Source: Bacteroidales bacterium (GTDB lineage: Bacteria; Bacteroidota; Bacteroidia; Bacteroidales; UBA932). Taken from it: 64,000 nt of DNA. The notes below the pieces were generated by a model. It saw only the letters and a list, made by a program, of their open reading frames with translations. It searched no databases and was not told the origin of the DNA. Shown here one piece after another: positions 1 through 8,715 of the stretch. A program made the position numbers and the translations under genes. Position 1 is the stretch's first letter. The number at the start of each line of letters is the position of its first letter. The stretch covers positions 62,001 to 126,000 of the forward strand of contig JAFVQD010000006.1 of the NCBI GenBank assembly GCA_017504965.1, written 5' to 3'.

Positions 1-951
1 ATCATCGTAGATGATGAGCACAGTCCACTTTACAAACAGTCGGAGCCGACCCCCAGATATCACGGAAGAGATCTTGCCATTATCCTCGCCCAGATCAGCG
101 GTGCAAGGATAATCCTCGCTTCTCCTACCCCATCCTGGGAGACTCTGCACAATATCTCTCTACACAAATACCTCCCCCTACCCGACCCATCCGGCAACTG
201 CGCCGGGACCCCCTCAAATCTTCAAATAATAGATTTCGCCAAGGAACTTCGCTCCGGCTCCACCAAAGGGCCCTTAACCAACATTGCCCTGGCTGCCCTC
301 AGATCAGCAGTCGGAGAGAAAGTGAAATGTGCCATCCTCCACCCCAAATGGGCATTCCCTCTGGAGGAGGAGCTGTGGCGTCCCGAAATAGAAGAGGCTC
401 TGGGAGATACGAAGGTGGAGATCTACACAGATATCCAGGCGATAGAGTCGCTAAAAACACCCCCATCTCTTATCGTAGTGCTCCAGGGTGAGGCGCTTCT
501 CTCACCGAAAAACTTCAGATCGGACGAGAGGGCCATCCAGCAGGTCGAAAGGCTGCTTAACATCACATCGCGCAGCAAAAGCGCCGGGAGAGTTATCCTT
601 CAGACCTCACTCTACAGGCACAATGTATTCAGATTCCTCGCCGGAAAAACAGATTTCGAATCGCTCCTGAATGAGCGCAGCACTGCCAATCTGCCACCTT
701 TCTGCAGACTGATCCATATTATTGTCAAAGACAATGTATCAGAGAGGCTTGATGCCAAAGGGGACGAGATCGCTGTAACAATAAATAGACTTGGCATCAC
801 AGATTTCGACGGCCCCCTACCCATTTCAGAAGACAGTCTTCTCTTCCAGCTCAGACTTCCGAGAGACAAGAAGACACTGAAAATAAAACAGTGCCTCTCA
901 TCGGCCCTGTATCATCTGGAGAACACAATCATCGACGTAGATCCCTATTAA
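1..951 (+). CDS. priA: PriA-like primosomal helicase, C-terminal part, reduced (5' end outside window)
   Basis: The frame is open from base 1 to the stop at 949-951 and gives 316 visible residues. It begins at helicase motif II (VDDEH, usually DEEH in PriA), followed by YKQ, a PRYHGRDLA segment and a motif III-like SPTPS where PriA has SATPS. The C-terminal end (GRVILQTS, LPPFCRL, DGPLPIS) also follows PriA. PriA restarts stalled replication forks by unwinding DNA and loading the primosome. The middle is abnormal. The eight-cysteine zinc module, the GTQM segment and the QVAGRAGR motif VI are missing or unrecognisable (QVERLLNITSRSKSAG stands in the last position), and the stretch is about 90 residues shorter than in standard PriA. 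I am confident of the homology, less so that it is an active helicase. Confidence 0.75.
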   Translation: MIVDDEHSPLYKQSEPTPRYHGRDLAIILAQISGARIILASPTPSWETLHNISLHKYLPLPDPSGNCAGTPSNLQIIDFAKELRSGSTKGPLTNIALAALRSAVGEKVKCAILHPKWAFPLEEELWRPEIEEALGDTKVEIYTDIQAIESLKTPPSLIVVLQGEALLSPKNFRSDERAIQQVERLLNITSRSKSAGRVILQTSLYRHNVFRFLAGKTDFESLLNERSTANLPPFCRLIHIIVKDNVSERLDAKGDEIAVTINRLGITDFDGPLPISEDSLLFQLRLPRDKKTLKIKQCLSSALYHLENTIIDVDPY

Positions 952-1051
952 AGCGTGATCACCAAAGCACTGAATACCACACACTTACTATACATAAGGA
1001 TGGGAAAAATCGCCCTCCCTCGACATAGGTAATCAGCTATAAATCAGAGCC

Positions 1052-1984
1052 TTATCGAACACACACATTAAGAGCCTTCGGCAATACTGTCAGCTCCAGT
1101 GGATTGGTTCCTATCACTTCACCATCCACCTCTATCGGCTGCTCTCCGTCCAGGATATCTATCTTTACCTGCTTGCCGGTGGTGTGGGAGATATCGGGGA
1201 TATCGTATATACGCCCAGTGAAGAGCTCTTTAAATCTCACCAATATCTCGGGCTTGGTCATATTCCCTATCACAGTGACATTGACAAGACCGTCATCCAT
1301 CACTGCGTCGGGTGCCTGGATCATACCTCCTCCGCTGTACACCCCATTTGCGAGGGCGACAGAGAGGGCTTTCCCCTGAAAATATAGCTTTCCGTCCACC
1401 TCGATCCTGAACATCGATGAGCGCATCTTGAAGAACGATCTGGCTGCTGCCTGCACATAGATGAATTTCCCTTCTTTTCCCCTCTCTTTCATCGAATTGC
1501 ACTCTCTGCAGATCGCAGCGTCGAGACCTATACCGCACCCATTCATAAGGTATCTTGTCTGGGGAACCATAGACTCGAAGACATCCACTCTGCAGATATC
1601 CTGACGTTTGGTATGTCCTGATGCTATAATCTGCGCACAAGTGGTATAGTCAGCAGGGATATTGTACATCCTCACCCAGTCATTGCCCGATCCGGCAGGG
1701 ATAACACCCAGGGTAATCTCGTGGGGAGGGACCTCTTTCTGGAAAAAAATCCCGTTCACCACTTCGTGAATAGTGCCGTCCCCCCCCACAGCAATAAGGT
1801 GTCTGTACCCCTCTCTCACCGCTTTTACAGAGAGCTCTATAGAATGGTATTTGCTTTTAGAAAATACAGCATCAAATTCTATTCCGGCACTTTTAAGAGC
1901 CTTGTCTATCTGAGACCACTCCTCCAACACTTTATTTTTTCCTGCTTTAGGGTTGGCTATCGCCATCCACTTCTGTCTGCTCAT
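1052..1984 (-). CDS. Diacylglycerol/sphingosine kinase-family lipid kinase
   Basis: This 310-residue protein has the catalytic domain of the DAGK/YegS/DgkB family. NPKAGKN occurs near residue 11 and the nucleotide-binding GGDGTIHEVVNG near residue 67, then a PAGSGNDWVR segment and a C-terminal beta-rich half. Such enzymes phosphorylate diacylglycerol or related lipids with ATP, usually at the inner membrane face; in Bacteroidales a sphingoid substrate is also possible. Nothing in the sequence decides the substrate. It is transcribed divergently from parA, with a TAGATTTG box on the minus strand about 27 bp upstream. Length is normal for the family and no defect is seen. Confidence 0.9.
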   Translation of the reverse strand: MSRQKWMAIANPKAGKNKVLEEWSQIDKALKSAGIEFDAVFSKSKYHSIELSVKAVREGYRHLIAVGGDGTIHEVVNGIFFQKEVPPHEITLGVIPAGSGNDWVRMYNIPADYTTCAQIIASGHTKRQDICRVDVFESMVPQTRYLMNGCGIGLDAAICRECNSMKERGKEGKFIYVQAAARSFFKMRSSMFRIEVDGKLYFQGKALSVALANGVYSGGGMIQAPDAVMDDGLVNVTVIGNMTKPEILVRFKELFTGRIYDIPDISHTTGKQVKIDILDGEQPIEVDGEVIGTNPLELTVLPKALNVCVR

Positions 1985-2010
1985 ATTGAAATATGTTTAG
2001 AAATATGGGA

Positions 2011-2018
2011 CAAATCTA
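2011..2018 (-). promoter_or_regulatory. Bacteroidetes -7 box for the lipid kinase
   Basis: The minus strand reads TAGATTTG, matching TAnnTTTG, 27 bp upstream of the start at 1984. No good -33 TTTG box was found at the usual spacing. Confidence 0.5.
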
Positions 2019-2049
2019 ACATAAATATCGCGCAGATAAAAAGATTTTG

Positions 2050-2057
2050 TAAATTTG
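2050..2057 (+). promoter_or_regulatory. Bacteroidetes -7 box for parA operon
   Basis: TAAATTTG matches TAnnTTTG and ends 25 bp before the parA ATG. The -33 element is not convincing. It drives the parA-parB-DUF5683-mltD run. Confidence 0.55.
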
Positions 2058-2082
2058 CTCGTTATTGGAGAAAATATCGATT

Positions 2083-2850
2083 ATGGGAAAAGTAATAGCT
2101 ATCGCAAATCAAAAAGGTGGAGTAGGAAAGACTACCACAGCCATAAATCTGGCAGCATCTCTGGCTGTAATGGAGAAGAAGACACTCCTCATAGATGCTG
2201 ACCCGCAGGCCAATGCCACTTCAGGTCTGAACTTCGATCCCGATTCAGACTCTACCAGGACTCTATATGAGGTACTTATCGGTCAGAGGACATTTGAAGA
2301 GGTAACACTGGACACTGAGATAGCTGACCTTAAACTTATACCGTCACACATTAATCTGGTGGGTGCAGAGATCGAGATGCTCTCTATCGCAGACAGAGAG
2401 TGTGTCTTTAAAAAGGCTCTGGAAAAGGTTACCGACCAATACGAATATATCATTATCGATTGTTCTCCATCACTGGGTCTTATCACCATCAACTCACTTA
2501 CAGCGGCAGACTCTGTCATCATCCCCGTACAGTGTGAGTTCTTCGCTCTGGAGGGTCTGGGCAAGCTTCTCAACACCATCAAACTGGTACAGAACAAGCT
2601 CAATCCCGCACTCACCATCGAAGGGTTCCTTCTCACTATGTTCGACGGCAGACTCCGTCTGGCAAACCAGGTGGTAGAGGAGGTCAGACAACATTTCGGG
2701 GCAATGGTTTTCAATACCCTTATCCAGAGAAATGTCCGCTTGAGCGAGGCCCCTTCACACGGCAAGCCAGCCATCCTGTACGATGCTGTCTCCCCAGGAT
2801 CTAACAACTACCTGAATCTCGCTAAAGAAATAATCAAAAAGAACTCATAA
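2083..2850 (+). CDS. parA: ParA/Soj chromosome-partitioning ATPase
   Basis: The 255-residue protein begins with the deviant Walker A motif [10 protein letters not shown] at residues 10-19, followed by [12 protein letters not shown] and the Walker B-like [12 protein letters not shown]. It is a MinD/ParA ATPase that works with ParB bound at parS to segregate the origin region. I chose the ATG at 2083; an in-frame TTG at 2065 would add six residues but lies only 8 bp from the promoter box. The gene is followed after 6 bp by parB, then a DUF5683 membrane protein and a lytic transglycosylase, an arrangement often kept in Bacteroidetes. Length and motifs are normal. Confidence 0.95.
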   Translation: MGKVIAIANQKGGVGKTTTAINLAASLAVMEKKTLLIDADPQANATSGLNFDPDSDSTRTLYEVLIGQRTFEEVTLDTEIADLKLIPSHINLVGAEIEMLSIADRECVFKKALEKVTDQYEYIIIDCSPSLGLITINSLTAADSVIIPVQCEFFALEGLGKLLNTIKLVQNKLNPALTIEGFLLTMFDGRLRLANQVVEEVRQHFGAMVFNTLIQRNVRLSEAPSHGKPAILYDAVSPGSNNYLNLAKEIIKKNS

Positions 2851-2856
2851 GATACT

Positions 2857-3765
2857 ATGGCTAAGAAATCTGCATTAGGAAAAGGGCTTGGAGCTCTCAT
2901 ATCGGGATATGAGGGGACATTCGAGCCACATACTCAGAAGGTGAGTGTACCCGGCATGACTTCAAGCCCGGTATCCATCTCGGAGATCTCCATAGATGAC
3001 ATCTCCACCAATCCATACCAGCCCCGTACCGTATTTGAAGAGGAGGCCCTGCAGGCTCTGTCCGATTCTATCAAACAACTGGGTCTGATCCAGCCTATCA
3101 CCGTACGCTCCACTGAGGATGGCAAATACCAGATCATCAGCGGCGAGAGGAGATACAGAGCTGCCAAGATGGCCGGTCTCTCCCATATCCCTGCATACAT
3201 CCGCAAGGCTGACGATCAGGGTATGCTCGAGATGGCGATCGTAGAGAATATCCAGAGGGAAAATCTTGATGCGATCGAAGTGGCACTCAGTTTCCAGAGA
3301 CTTATAGAGGAGTGCGACCTCACACAGGAGGCTATGGCCGACAGAGTGGGCAAGAAGAGGGCTACAGTCACCAATTATCTCCGTCTTCTGAAGCTCCCGG
3401 CACAGGTCCAGATAGCTCTGAGAGAGGGGAAAATCTCTATGGGACACGCCAAATGCGTCCTCTCACTCGAAGAGGTGGAGAAGCAGATCCAGCTTTGTGA
3501 CCTCATCATCAGGAATGACCTCTCGGTAAGGCAGGCTGAGCAGAAGGCCAAGGCTCTTCAGCACCCCGCTGCACCCAAAGAGGAGTCTCCCGTAAATCTC
3601 CCCGACACCCATTACAGGGTTCTGGAGATCGTGGGCAGATATTTCAGCAACCACATCAGCCTCAAAAGAAATGAGAAAGGGAAAGGGAGCATCACCATCC
3701 AGTTTGCAAACGACCGGGAGATAGAGGCCTTCCTTAAAGATCTGGAGGGTATTAAACAACAATAG
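2857..3765 (+). CDS. parB: ParB/Spo0J partition protein
   Basis: The protein has 302 residues. It opens with the conserved MAKKSALGKGLGALI and carries the ParB N-terminal nuclease/CTPase fold, with ISTNPYQPR and the GERRYRAAK box (CTP-binding region), then ENIQRENL and a helix-turn-helix around residues 150-200 (LTQEAMADRVGKKRATVTNYLRLL). ParB loads and slides at parS and stimulates ParA. The start is 6 bp after the parA stop, consistent with co-transcription. No parS consensus was found in this window, so the loading sites must be elsewhere or divergent. Confidence 0.95.
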   Translation: MAKKSALGKGLGALISGYEGTFEPHTQKVSVPGMTSSPVSISEISIDDISTNPYQPRTVFEEEALQALSDSIKQLGLIQPITVRSTEDGKYQIISGERRYRAAKMAGLSHIPAYIRKADDQGMLEMAIVENIQRENLDAIEVALSFQRLIEECDLTQEAMADRVGKKRATVTNYLRLLKLPAQVQIALREGKISMGHAKCVLSLEEVEKQIQLCDLIIRNDLSVRQAEQKAKALQHPAAPKEESPVNLPDTHYRVLEIVGRYFSNHISLKRNEKGKGSITIQFANDREIEAFLKDLEGIKQQ

Positions 3766-3773
3766 CAGAGGCC

Positions 3774-4715
3774 GTGCAAAGAGCGATAGTCCTATCCATA
3801 TTCCTGTTATTATCCACTCTCACAGGCTTCGCCCAATTCAATAATTTCGGATTCGGTGAAGATGGTGGCGGTGGTGGCGGTTTTTTCGGAAACGGTATGT
3901 CTTCGTCTTCCGAAAATGACACCGTCTCCGCTACACAGATTTTCTCCGCCAAGGATTATTTCAGGGGGCTTGCCCATAAGGACACCATCAAGATGAGCTG
4001 GATGTTCGGCGGCTCGCTCGTCCTCCCCGGCACTGCACAGATATACAATAGAGACTATTGGAAGCTCCCCATCGTCTACCTCAGCATAGGTGGATTTGCA
4101 GGGACAGGAGGCTATTTCCTTTCCAAGTACAAGAAAACAGGTGATCCATCCCACAAGACCCTCAGCACCATAATGTTTGCCGGTGCAGCACTCTGCTACT
4201 GGGGATCAGTAATGGATGGTGTGGTCAATTACGAGTCCAAACTGGATCCCGACCCTACCAGAGCCACACTTTATTCGCTGCTCCTTCCGGGTCTGGGGCA
4301 GATATACAATAAGGACTACTGGCATATACCGATCTGGTACACAGGACTGGCCGTAGCCGGCTACGCCTGGAACTATAACGGAAAGCAATATAACAGATAC
4401 AGGGACCTCTACAACCAGGCCTCCGATCCACAAGGGAACTACAGCGGCAGCGTATCTGTCGACAATCTGAAACACTACAGGGATACATACAGACGTATGA
4501 GGGACTATTCGATACTGGCCACTGCTGCAGTATATCTGCTGCAGATAATAGACGCCAATGTGTTTGCCACTATGCACGGGTTTGAGATATCCGATGACCT
4601 CTCGGTAGATGTCTCCCCTGCCATAATAACCCCTATCGGGACACCCGATCTTAAACAAAACATTACAGCTACCGGACAAAACTCGTTCGGGCTCCAGCTG
4701 AATCTATCATTTTAA
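3774..4715 (+). CDS. DUF5683 membrane protein
   Basis: A 313-residue protein with a GTG start 8 bp after parB. An N-terminal signal peptide ends near TGFAQ and is followed by a glycine-rich stretch (EDGGGGGGFFG). Two copies of a PGTAQIYN/PGLGQIYN-(R/K)DYW motif are followed by hydrophobic helices, the repeat pattern of DUF5683. A third hydrophobic segment lies near residues 240-260, and the C-terminus ends in an aromatic strand (FGLQLNLSF) like an outer-membrane barrel end. Function is unknown. Its steady place between parB and mltD suggests a role in envelope growth or septation, but that is inference from context only. Confidence 0.8.
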   Translation: MQRAIVLSIFLLLSTLTGFAQFNNFGFGEDGGGGGGFFGNGMSSSSENDTVSATQIFSAKDYFRGLAHKDTIKMSWMFGGSLVLPGTAQIYNRDYWKLPIVYLSIGGFAGTGGYFLSKYKKTGDPSHKTLSTIMFAGAALCYWGSVMDGVVNYESKLDPDPTRATLYSLLLPGLGQIYNKDYWHIPIWYTGLAVAGYAWNYNGKQYNRYRDLYNQASDPQGNYSGSVSVDNLKHYRDTYRRMRDYSILATAAVYLLQIIDANVFATMHGFEISDDLSVDVSPAIITPIGTPDLKQNITATGQNSFGLQLNLSF

Positions 4716-4721
4716 ACCTTT

Positions 4722-6431
4722 ATGAAGCGATTATTACTTACCATCATCACATTCTCAATTTTCTCATCCTCACTATTCGCCCAGAAAGTGACAGAAAACG
4801 ACACCACAGCCGTAGTCACCACCACTTCGGAGAAAAAGCAGGACAACTTCTTCAAGAAGGTATTTCCACCCAAACAGGACAGACGCCCCAGTCTCCTCAG
4901 ACAGAGAGACAGCCTCTGCACTGCAAATGATTCACTGATGAGGATTATCGATACCTTGAGAATGGAAATTGATGATTATGAGCTTATAACCTCTTCTGAC
5001 ACACTCAATTCGGGCACACTCGACTTCAGCGTTCCCGACTATATGACCAGCGATTCCCTTACTCTGGAGGACACCGACTCGCTTATGAGTGTATGGTACC
5101 ACCAGAAGAATCTCGAACTCATAGAGAATCTGGATAAGGATGTGGACCTCGATACAGCAGTGCTGCTGTCTAATATCCCCGACTCCATCTATATCGAGAG
5201 ACTTCAGAAGATGAACTCATTCATCTCTGTCCCATATAACAACATCATCAGAAACTATATCATCACTTACACCGAGAGGATCTCAAAACAGTCTGAGACT
5301 ATGCTCGGTCTGTGCAGGTATTATATGCCTATGATCGAAGAGATATTTGACCAGTACCAGCTCCCTCTCGAGCTTAAGGCTATGGCCATCATCGAATCTG
5401 CACTCAATCCAAGGGCAGTCTCGAGGGTAAAGGCAAAAGGTATGTGGCAGTTTATGTATGGTACAGCGATCAGATACAATCTCCTGATCAACTCTTTCGT
5501 GGATGAGCGTCTCGATCCTGTCAAGTCGTGTGATGCAGCAGCCAGATACCTTCAGGATGCATACAGGATGTTCGGTGACTGGCCACTTGCCATCGCATCA
5601 TACAACTGCGGTGCAGGTAATGTAAACAAAGCTATCCGCAGAGCCGGAGGATCGAAAGAGATCTGGGATGTATACCCATTCCTCCCCAGGGAGACCAGAG
5701 GATATATCCCCTCGTTTATCGCTGCCCTCTATATGATGAATTACTATAAAGAGCATCAGCTCACCCCCGTTCCGGTCAATATGCCTGTCCATACAGACAC
5801 CATCAAAGTGACCAAAATGCTCCATTTCGATCAGGTGGTACACTATACCGGAATCAGCAAGCAGGAGCTTAGAGACCTTAACCCCCAATACCTCCACGAC
5901 ATAGTTCCGGGGGTGGAGAGGGAGTATATCCTCAGAATACCTTATAACTATACAGGTAAATTTGTAGATCACGAGGACTCTATCTACACCTATAAGGACT
6001 CTGTATATTTCAGTCCGGCTACTCTCAAGAAAATCAAAGAGAGCGGCTCTACCAATTCACAGAGGATCACCCACAAAGTGAAGAGTGGTGAAACACTCAG
6101 CCACATCGCCCTCAAATATGGGGTAAAGGTGAGGGATATCCAGAGATGGAACGGAGTCAAGACCAATATCCGCGTAGGTCAGAGACTTGTCATCTATAAG
6201 GGTGGCGGTCCTGCTGCTTCTACCAAGTCTTCATCCTCAAGCAGTGCCAAACCTAAAACCACCACCTCAGGAGGATATGTCATCTACACTGTCAAATCGG
6301 GAGATAACCTTTGGGATATCGCCAAAAAATTCCCCGGCGTGAGTGCACAGAACATTATGGATCTGAATGGTCTGACCTCCAAATCGAAGATCTATCCAGG
6401 GATGAAGCTCAAGATCAAAAAGTCAAAGTAA
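4722..6431 (+). CDS. mltD: MltD-like lytic transglycosylase with two LysM domains
   Basis: This 569-residue secreted protein has a signal peptide (LLLTIITFSIFSSSLFAQ), a linker region, and a family 1 lytic transglycosylase domain around residues 195-330. The probable catalytic glutamate is Glu225 in AIIESALNP, followed by GMWQFM and ASYNCGAGNV. Two LysM repeats follow (VKSGETLSHIALKYGV and VKSGDNLWDIAKKF) around residues 445-490 and 520-567, joined by a serine-rich linker. It should cleave peptidoglycan glycan strands to anhydro-muropeptides while LysM holds the wall. It is the last gene of the parA operon, and its 3' end overlaps the convergent barrel gene by 17 bp. Confidence 0.92.
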   Translation: MKRLLLTIITFSIFSSSLFAQKVTENDTTAVVTTTSEKKQDNFFKKVFPPKQDRRPSLLRQRDSLCTANDSLMRIIDTLRMEIDDYELITSSDTLNSGTLDFSVPDYMTSDSLTLEDTDSLMSVWYHQKNLELIENLDKDVDLDTAVLLSNIPDSIYIERLQKMNSFISVPYNNIIRNYIITYTERISKQSETMLGLCRYYMPMIEEIFDQYQLPLELKAMAIIESALNPRAVSRVKAKGMWQFMYGTAIRYNLLINSFVDERLDPVKSCDAAARYLQDAYRMFGDWPLAIASYNCGAGNVNKAIRRAGGSKEIWDVYPFLPRETRGYIPSFIAALYMMNYYKEHQLTPVPVNMPVHTDTIKVTKMLHFDQVVHYTGISKQELRDLNPQYLHDIVPGVEREYILRIPYNYTGKFVDHEDSIYTYKDSVYFSPATLKKIKESGSTNSQRITHKVKSGETLSHIALKYGVKVRDIQRWNGVKTNIRVGQRLVIYKGGGPAASTKSSSSSSAKPKTTTSGGYVIYTVKSGDNLWDIAKKFPGVSAQNIMDLNGLTSKSKIYPGMKLKIKKSK

Positions 6432-7734
6432 TCTGACCTTTTATCATCTTCGTAGAGACTTTAAGATATAGCCCTGCTCGCGAGAGTGGGGCATATTTTA
6501 TATATCCGTACAGATCCCACCCCCTTCGATAGAGCGCAGGCACAGAAAAGCTCTGGGGGAGATCCCTCTCATAAAAATAGATTCTGTTGTCCCAGGAGTC
6601 GATATGATAAACTGTCCCCCTGACAGCACACTCCCATTTTTTGTCCACCGGAAGATAGCCGCACTCCACATAGAATGCCACACCGGGAGAGAGGGTACCT
6701 TTATATATATTGTCCCAGACTACCTCTCCCCTGACACCTCCATAAAAACCTGAACCGGGTCTGAAATGGTAATCGAGTCTGACACCTCTCTTATGCCTGG
6801 AGTGATGGCCATAGTAACGGTACCTCCACCGGCAGTTCAAGTGATGGTCACCTCTGCTCCACACCACCTCCACAGATGACTCCACTTCGAAAGAGGGGAC
6901 CTTTACCCCATATCTGGGGGCCGGATAGTAGACTATATCCACCACCGACCTCAGTTCGAACTCAGCACAGGGGGTCCAGACAGAATTATAGAAGAAACCG
7001 ATCTGATTCTTACAGGCAGATGTAGATGAGAGCCCCCCGGAATAATCTGCATAATATGATGGTGAATACCATCTGGCTGCGGCACTGCACTCAAAATCAC
7101 CATTGACGGGGAGCACTGCACCCAGAATCAGGGCACCGTCACCCTCTTTGTCAAGCGCCCCCTCTCCGAACAGACGGTAGCGTCCTATCGACCAGATGGC
7201 GTCCAGACTGGCCCCTCCACACCACTCAACACCTCTGGCAGCCAGCAGATTGAGCCCTATGCGGCATCTCTCCCTCTCGACGGCGATTGAGCCTCCTACG
7301 AGGCTCTCCCTCTGCTGAGAGTAGAAAAAGGTCCCCTCCACCATTGGGCCGAAGCCCAATGTCACCCCTATCCCTCTGCAGACCTCCTCCGGACTGGTGG
7401 CAGAATATGGGACAAGTCCCGTCCCCCTCCTTAGAAGAGATGAAGGGGCTCCACTCCCCGACATCGAAAAGGAGTTCCACCCCAGAATCCCCTGCCCCAG
7501 TCTGATGCAATAATCCCCTATCACCCCATTTTTCAGGGTCACTCCACCGCCAAGATCGACCTCACCCACCCTCAGATGGGCAGAGATCCCCCCCGGGGCA
7601 ATGGTAGTTCCCACCTGCAGCCGCTCCCCCATCCTGAAAAGGTACTTCCCGTAGTAGCCGGGAGGAACCCCCTTTTCAAATTTTGCATTGCTCCGCAATA
7701 TTATCTTATGGCTGATCCTCTCTTTACCATCCAC
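6415..7734 (-). CDS. Outer-membrane barrel part of a broken helix-hairpin-helix protein
   Basis: This 439-codon frame (GTG at 7734) is rich in alternating aromatic and glycine strands and ends in GQITLTF, like an outer-membrane beta-barrel. It lies in exactly the same frame as the 118-codon gene upstream (7759-8115), from which it is separated by one TGA (7759-7761) and eight open codons (LGEGQRLG). In Bacteroidetes, a signal peptide, helix-hairpin-helix segment and long barrel normally form one protein of about 550-700 residues. I read this as the C-terminal portion of one gene with a nonsense codon; no frameshift is needed. Whether it is translated alone from the GTG is unknown. It overlaps the mltD 3' end. 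Confidence 0.65.
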   Translation of the reverse strand: MDGKERISHKIILRSNAKFEKGVPPGYYGKYLFRMGERLQVGTTIAPGGISAHLRVGEVDLGGGVTLKNGVIGDYCIRLGQGILGWNSFSMSGSGAPSSLLRRGTGLVPYSATSPEEVCRGIGVTLGFGPMVEGTFFYSQQRESLVGGSIAVERERCRIGLNLLAARGVEWCGGASLDAIWSIGRYRLFGEGALDKEGDGALILGAVLPVNGDFECSAAARWYSPSYYADYSGGLSSTSACKNQIGFFYNSVWTPCAEFELRSVVDIVYYPAPRYGVKVPSFEVESSVEVVWSRGDHHLNCRWRYRYYGHHSRHKRGVRLDYHFRPGSGFYGGVRGEVVWDNIYKGTLSPGVAFYVECGYLPVDKKWECAVRGTVYHIDSWDNRIYFYERDLPQSFSVPALYRRGWDLYGYIKYAPLSRAGLYLKVSTKMIKGQITLTF

Positions 7735-7758
7735 TCCGAGCCTCTGCCCCTCCCCCAG

Positions 7759-8115
7759 TCATATAAAGGGTCGGAGGGACTCCACCTTTTGCAGGCTGAA
7801 CCCATCGACCAGGGCGAGCTCCCCCTCGGAGAGTACTGCCCCGAAACTCTCCCTGTATTCCAGCAAACTGGCTATTTGGAATGGTGTAAGCAATGGAAAT
7901 GCAGACAGTTCCTTCTCCGAGGCACTATTAAGATCGAGCGGATGGGCCAGAAGCATCTCACAGTATGCCACCAGCTCTTCCATATCTGCACCGCCCCGCT
8001 CAGCCTCTGCCTCCAAAACCCTTATTGCCCCTTCGGGCAATGAGGACTGCCCCGCAGCATTGGACAACGCCGCGAATAGAATAACGATCACCAACCCCTC
8101 AAATCTCCCCCACAT
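7759..8115 (-). CDS. Helix-hairpin-helix N-terminal part of a broken barrel protein
   Basis: The 118-residue product has a signal peptide (VIVILFAALSNAAGQ), then a segment typical of Bacteroidetes ComEA-like proteins: HPLDLNSASEKELSAFPLLT, followed by QIASLLEYRESFG and ELALVDGFSLQKVESLRPFI. It stops right after PFI, at the point where the family usually passes into a beta-barrel. The stop is TGA at 7759-7761 on the minus strand, and the same frame continues as the downstream frame ending at 6415. It is best seen as the N-terminal half of a nonsense-interrupted gene. A stand-alone truncated secreted product is possible but probably not functional. Confidence 0.6.
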   Translation of the reverse strand: MWGRFEGLVIVILFAALSNAAGQSSLPEGAIRVLEAEAERGGADMEELVAYCEMLLAHPLDLNSASEKELSAFPLLTPFQIASLLEYRESFGAVLSEGELALVDGFSLQKVESLRPFI

Positions 8116-8134
8116 CTTCTAAAGTTTTAAATGG

Positions 8135-8647
8135 TTAATTGGTCTTGAACTTGTATTTTATCTCCTGAAGATCCTTGTTTGCCTTCCCTATCTTGGCTGC
8201 CAGATCCTTCTTGAAGTCCACCATCTTCTTCATCAGTTCAGGGTCACCTGTAGCGAGTATCTGCACTGCGAGGATACCTGCATTCTTGGCTCCGTCAAGT
8301 GCCACGGTCGCTACCGGAATGCCTGAAGGCATCTGAAGGATGGATAGTATAGAGTCCCACCCGTCGATAGAATTGGACGATTTGATAGGGACACCGATTA
8401 CGGGAACAGGGGTGTAAGCTGCTATCACACCCGGGAGATGAGCTGCGCCACCGGCACCCGCTATAATGACTTTGATACCCCTATCGTATGCATTGGTGGC
8501 GAAATCCATCACCATCTCAGGTACCCTGTGGGCAGAGAGTGCATTAATTTCGAAAGGGATCTCCATAGAATCGAGAAATTCTGCTGCTTGTTTCATAACG
8601 GGCATATCAGAAGTGCTGCCCATAATTATAGATACTAGTGGTTTCAT
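8135..8647 (-). CDS. purE: N5-carboxyaminoimidazole ribonucleotide mutase
   Basis: The 170-residue product matches class I PurE. Near the N-terminus is IIMGSTSDMPVM, followed by the catalytic-site region LSAHRVPEMV, the glycine-rich IIAGAGGAAHLPGV and the substrate-binding VPIKSSNSIDGWDSILSILQMPSGIPVATV. It converts N5-CAIR to CAIR in de novo purine synthesis. The start is the ATG at 8647, with a two-part Bacteroidetes promoter directly upstream. It is divergent from hpt, a purine-salvage gene, so the intergenic region may link salvage and synthesis, although no purine operator was identified. Length is normal. Confidence 0.95.
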   Translation of the reverse strand: MKPLVSIIMGSTSDMPVMKQAAEFLDSMEIPFEINALSAHRVPEMVMDFATNAYDRGIKVIIAGAGGAAHLPGVIAAYTPVPVIGVPIKSSNSIDGWDSILSILQMPSGIPVATVALDGAKNAGILAVQILATGDPELMKKMVDFKKDLAAKIGKANKDLQEIKYKFKTN

Positions 8648-8668
8648 CTTCTATTTTTTCGGTTTAAA

Positions 8669-8699
8669 CAAAATTAATGATTATTTTCGCATCGTCAAA
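8669..8699 (-). promoter_or_regulatory. Bacteroidetes promoter of purE
   Basis: On the minus strand TTTG (8696-8699) and TAATTTTG (8669-8676) are separated by exactly 19 bp, the classic Bacteroidetes sigma-factor arrangement, 22 bp upstream of the purE ATG. Confidence 0.75.
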
Positions 8700-8715
8700 A
8701 AATATGTTTTTTAAG

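Noticed and set aside
2065..2082. TTG start for parA six codons upstream
   Set aside because: It lies only 8 bp after the -7 box; the ATG at 2083 begins the conserved [13 protein letters not shown].
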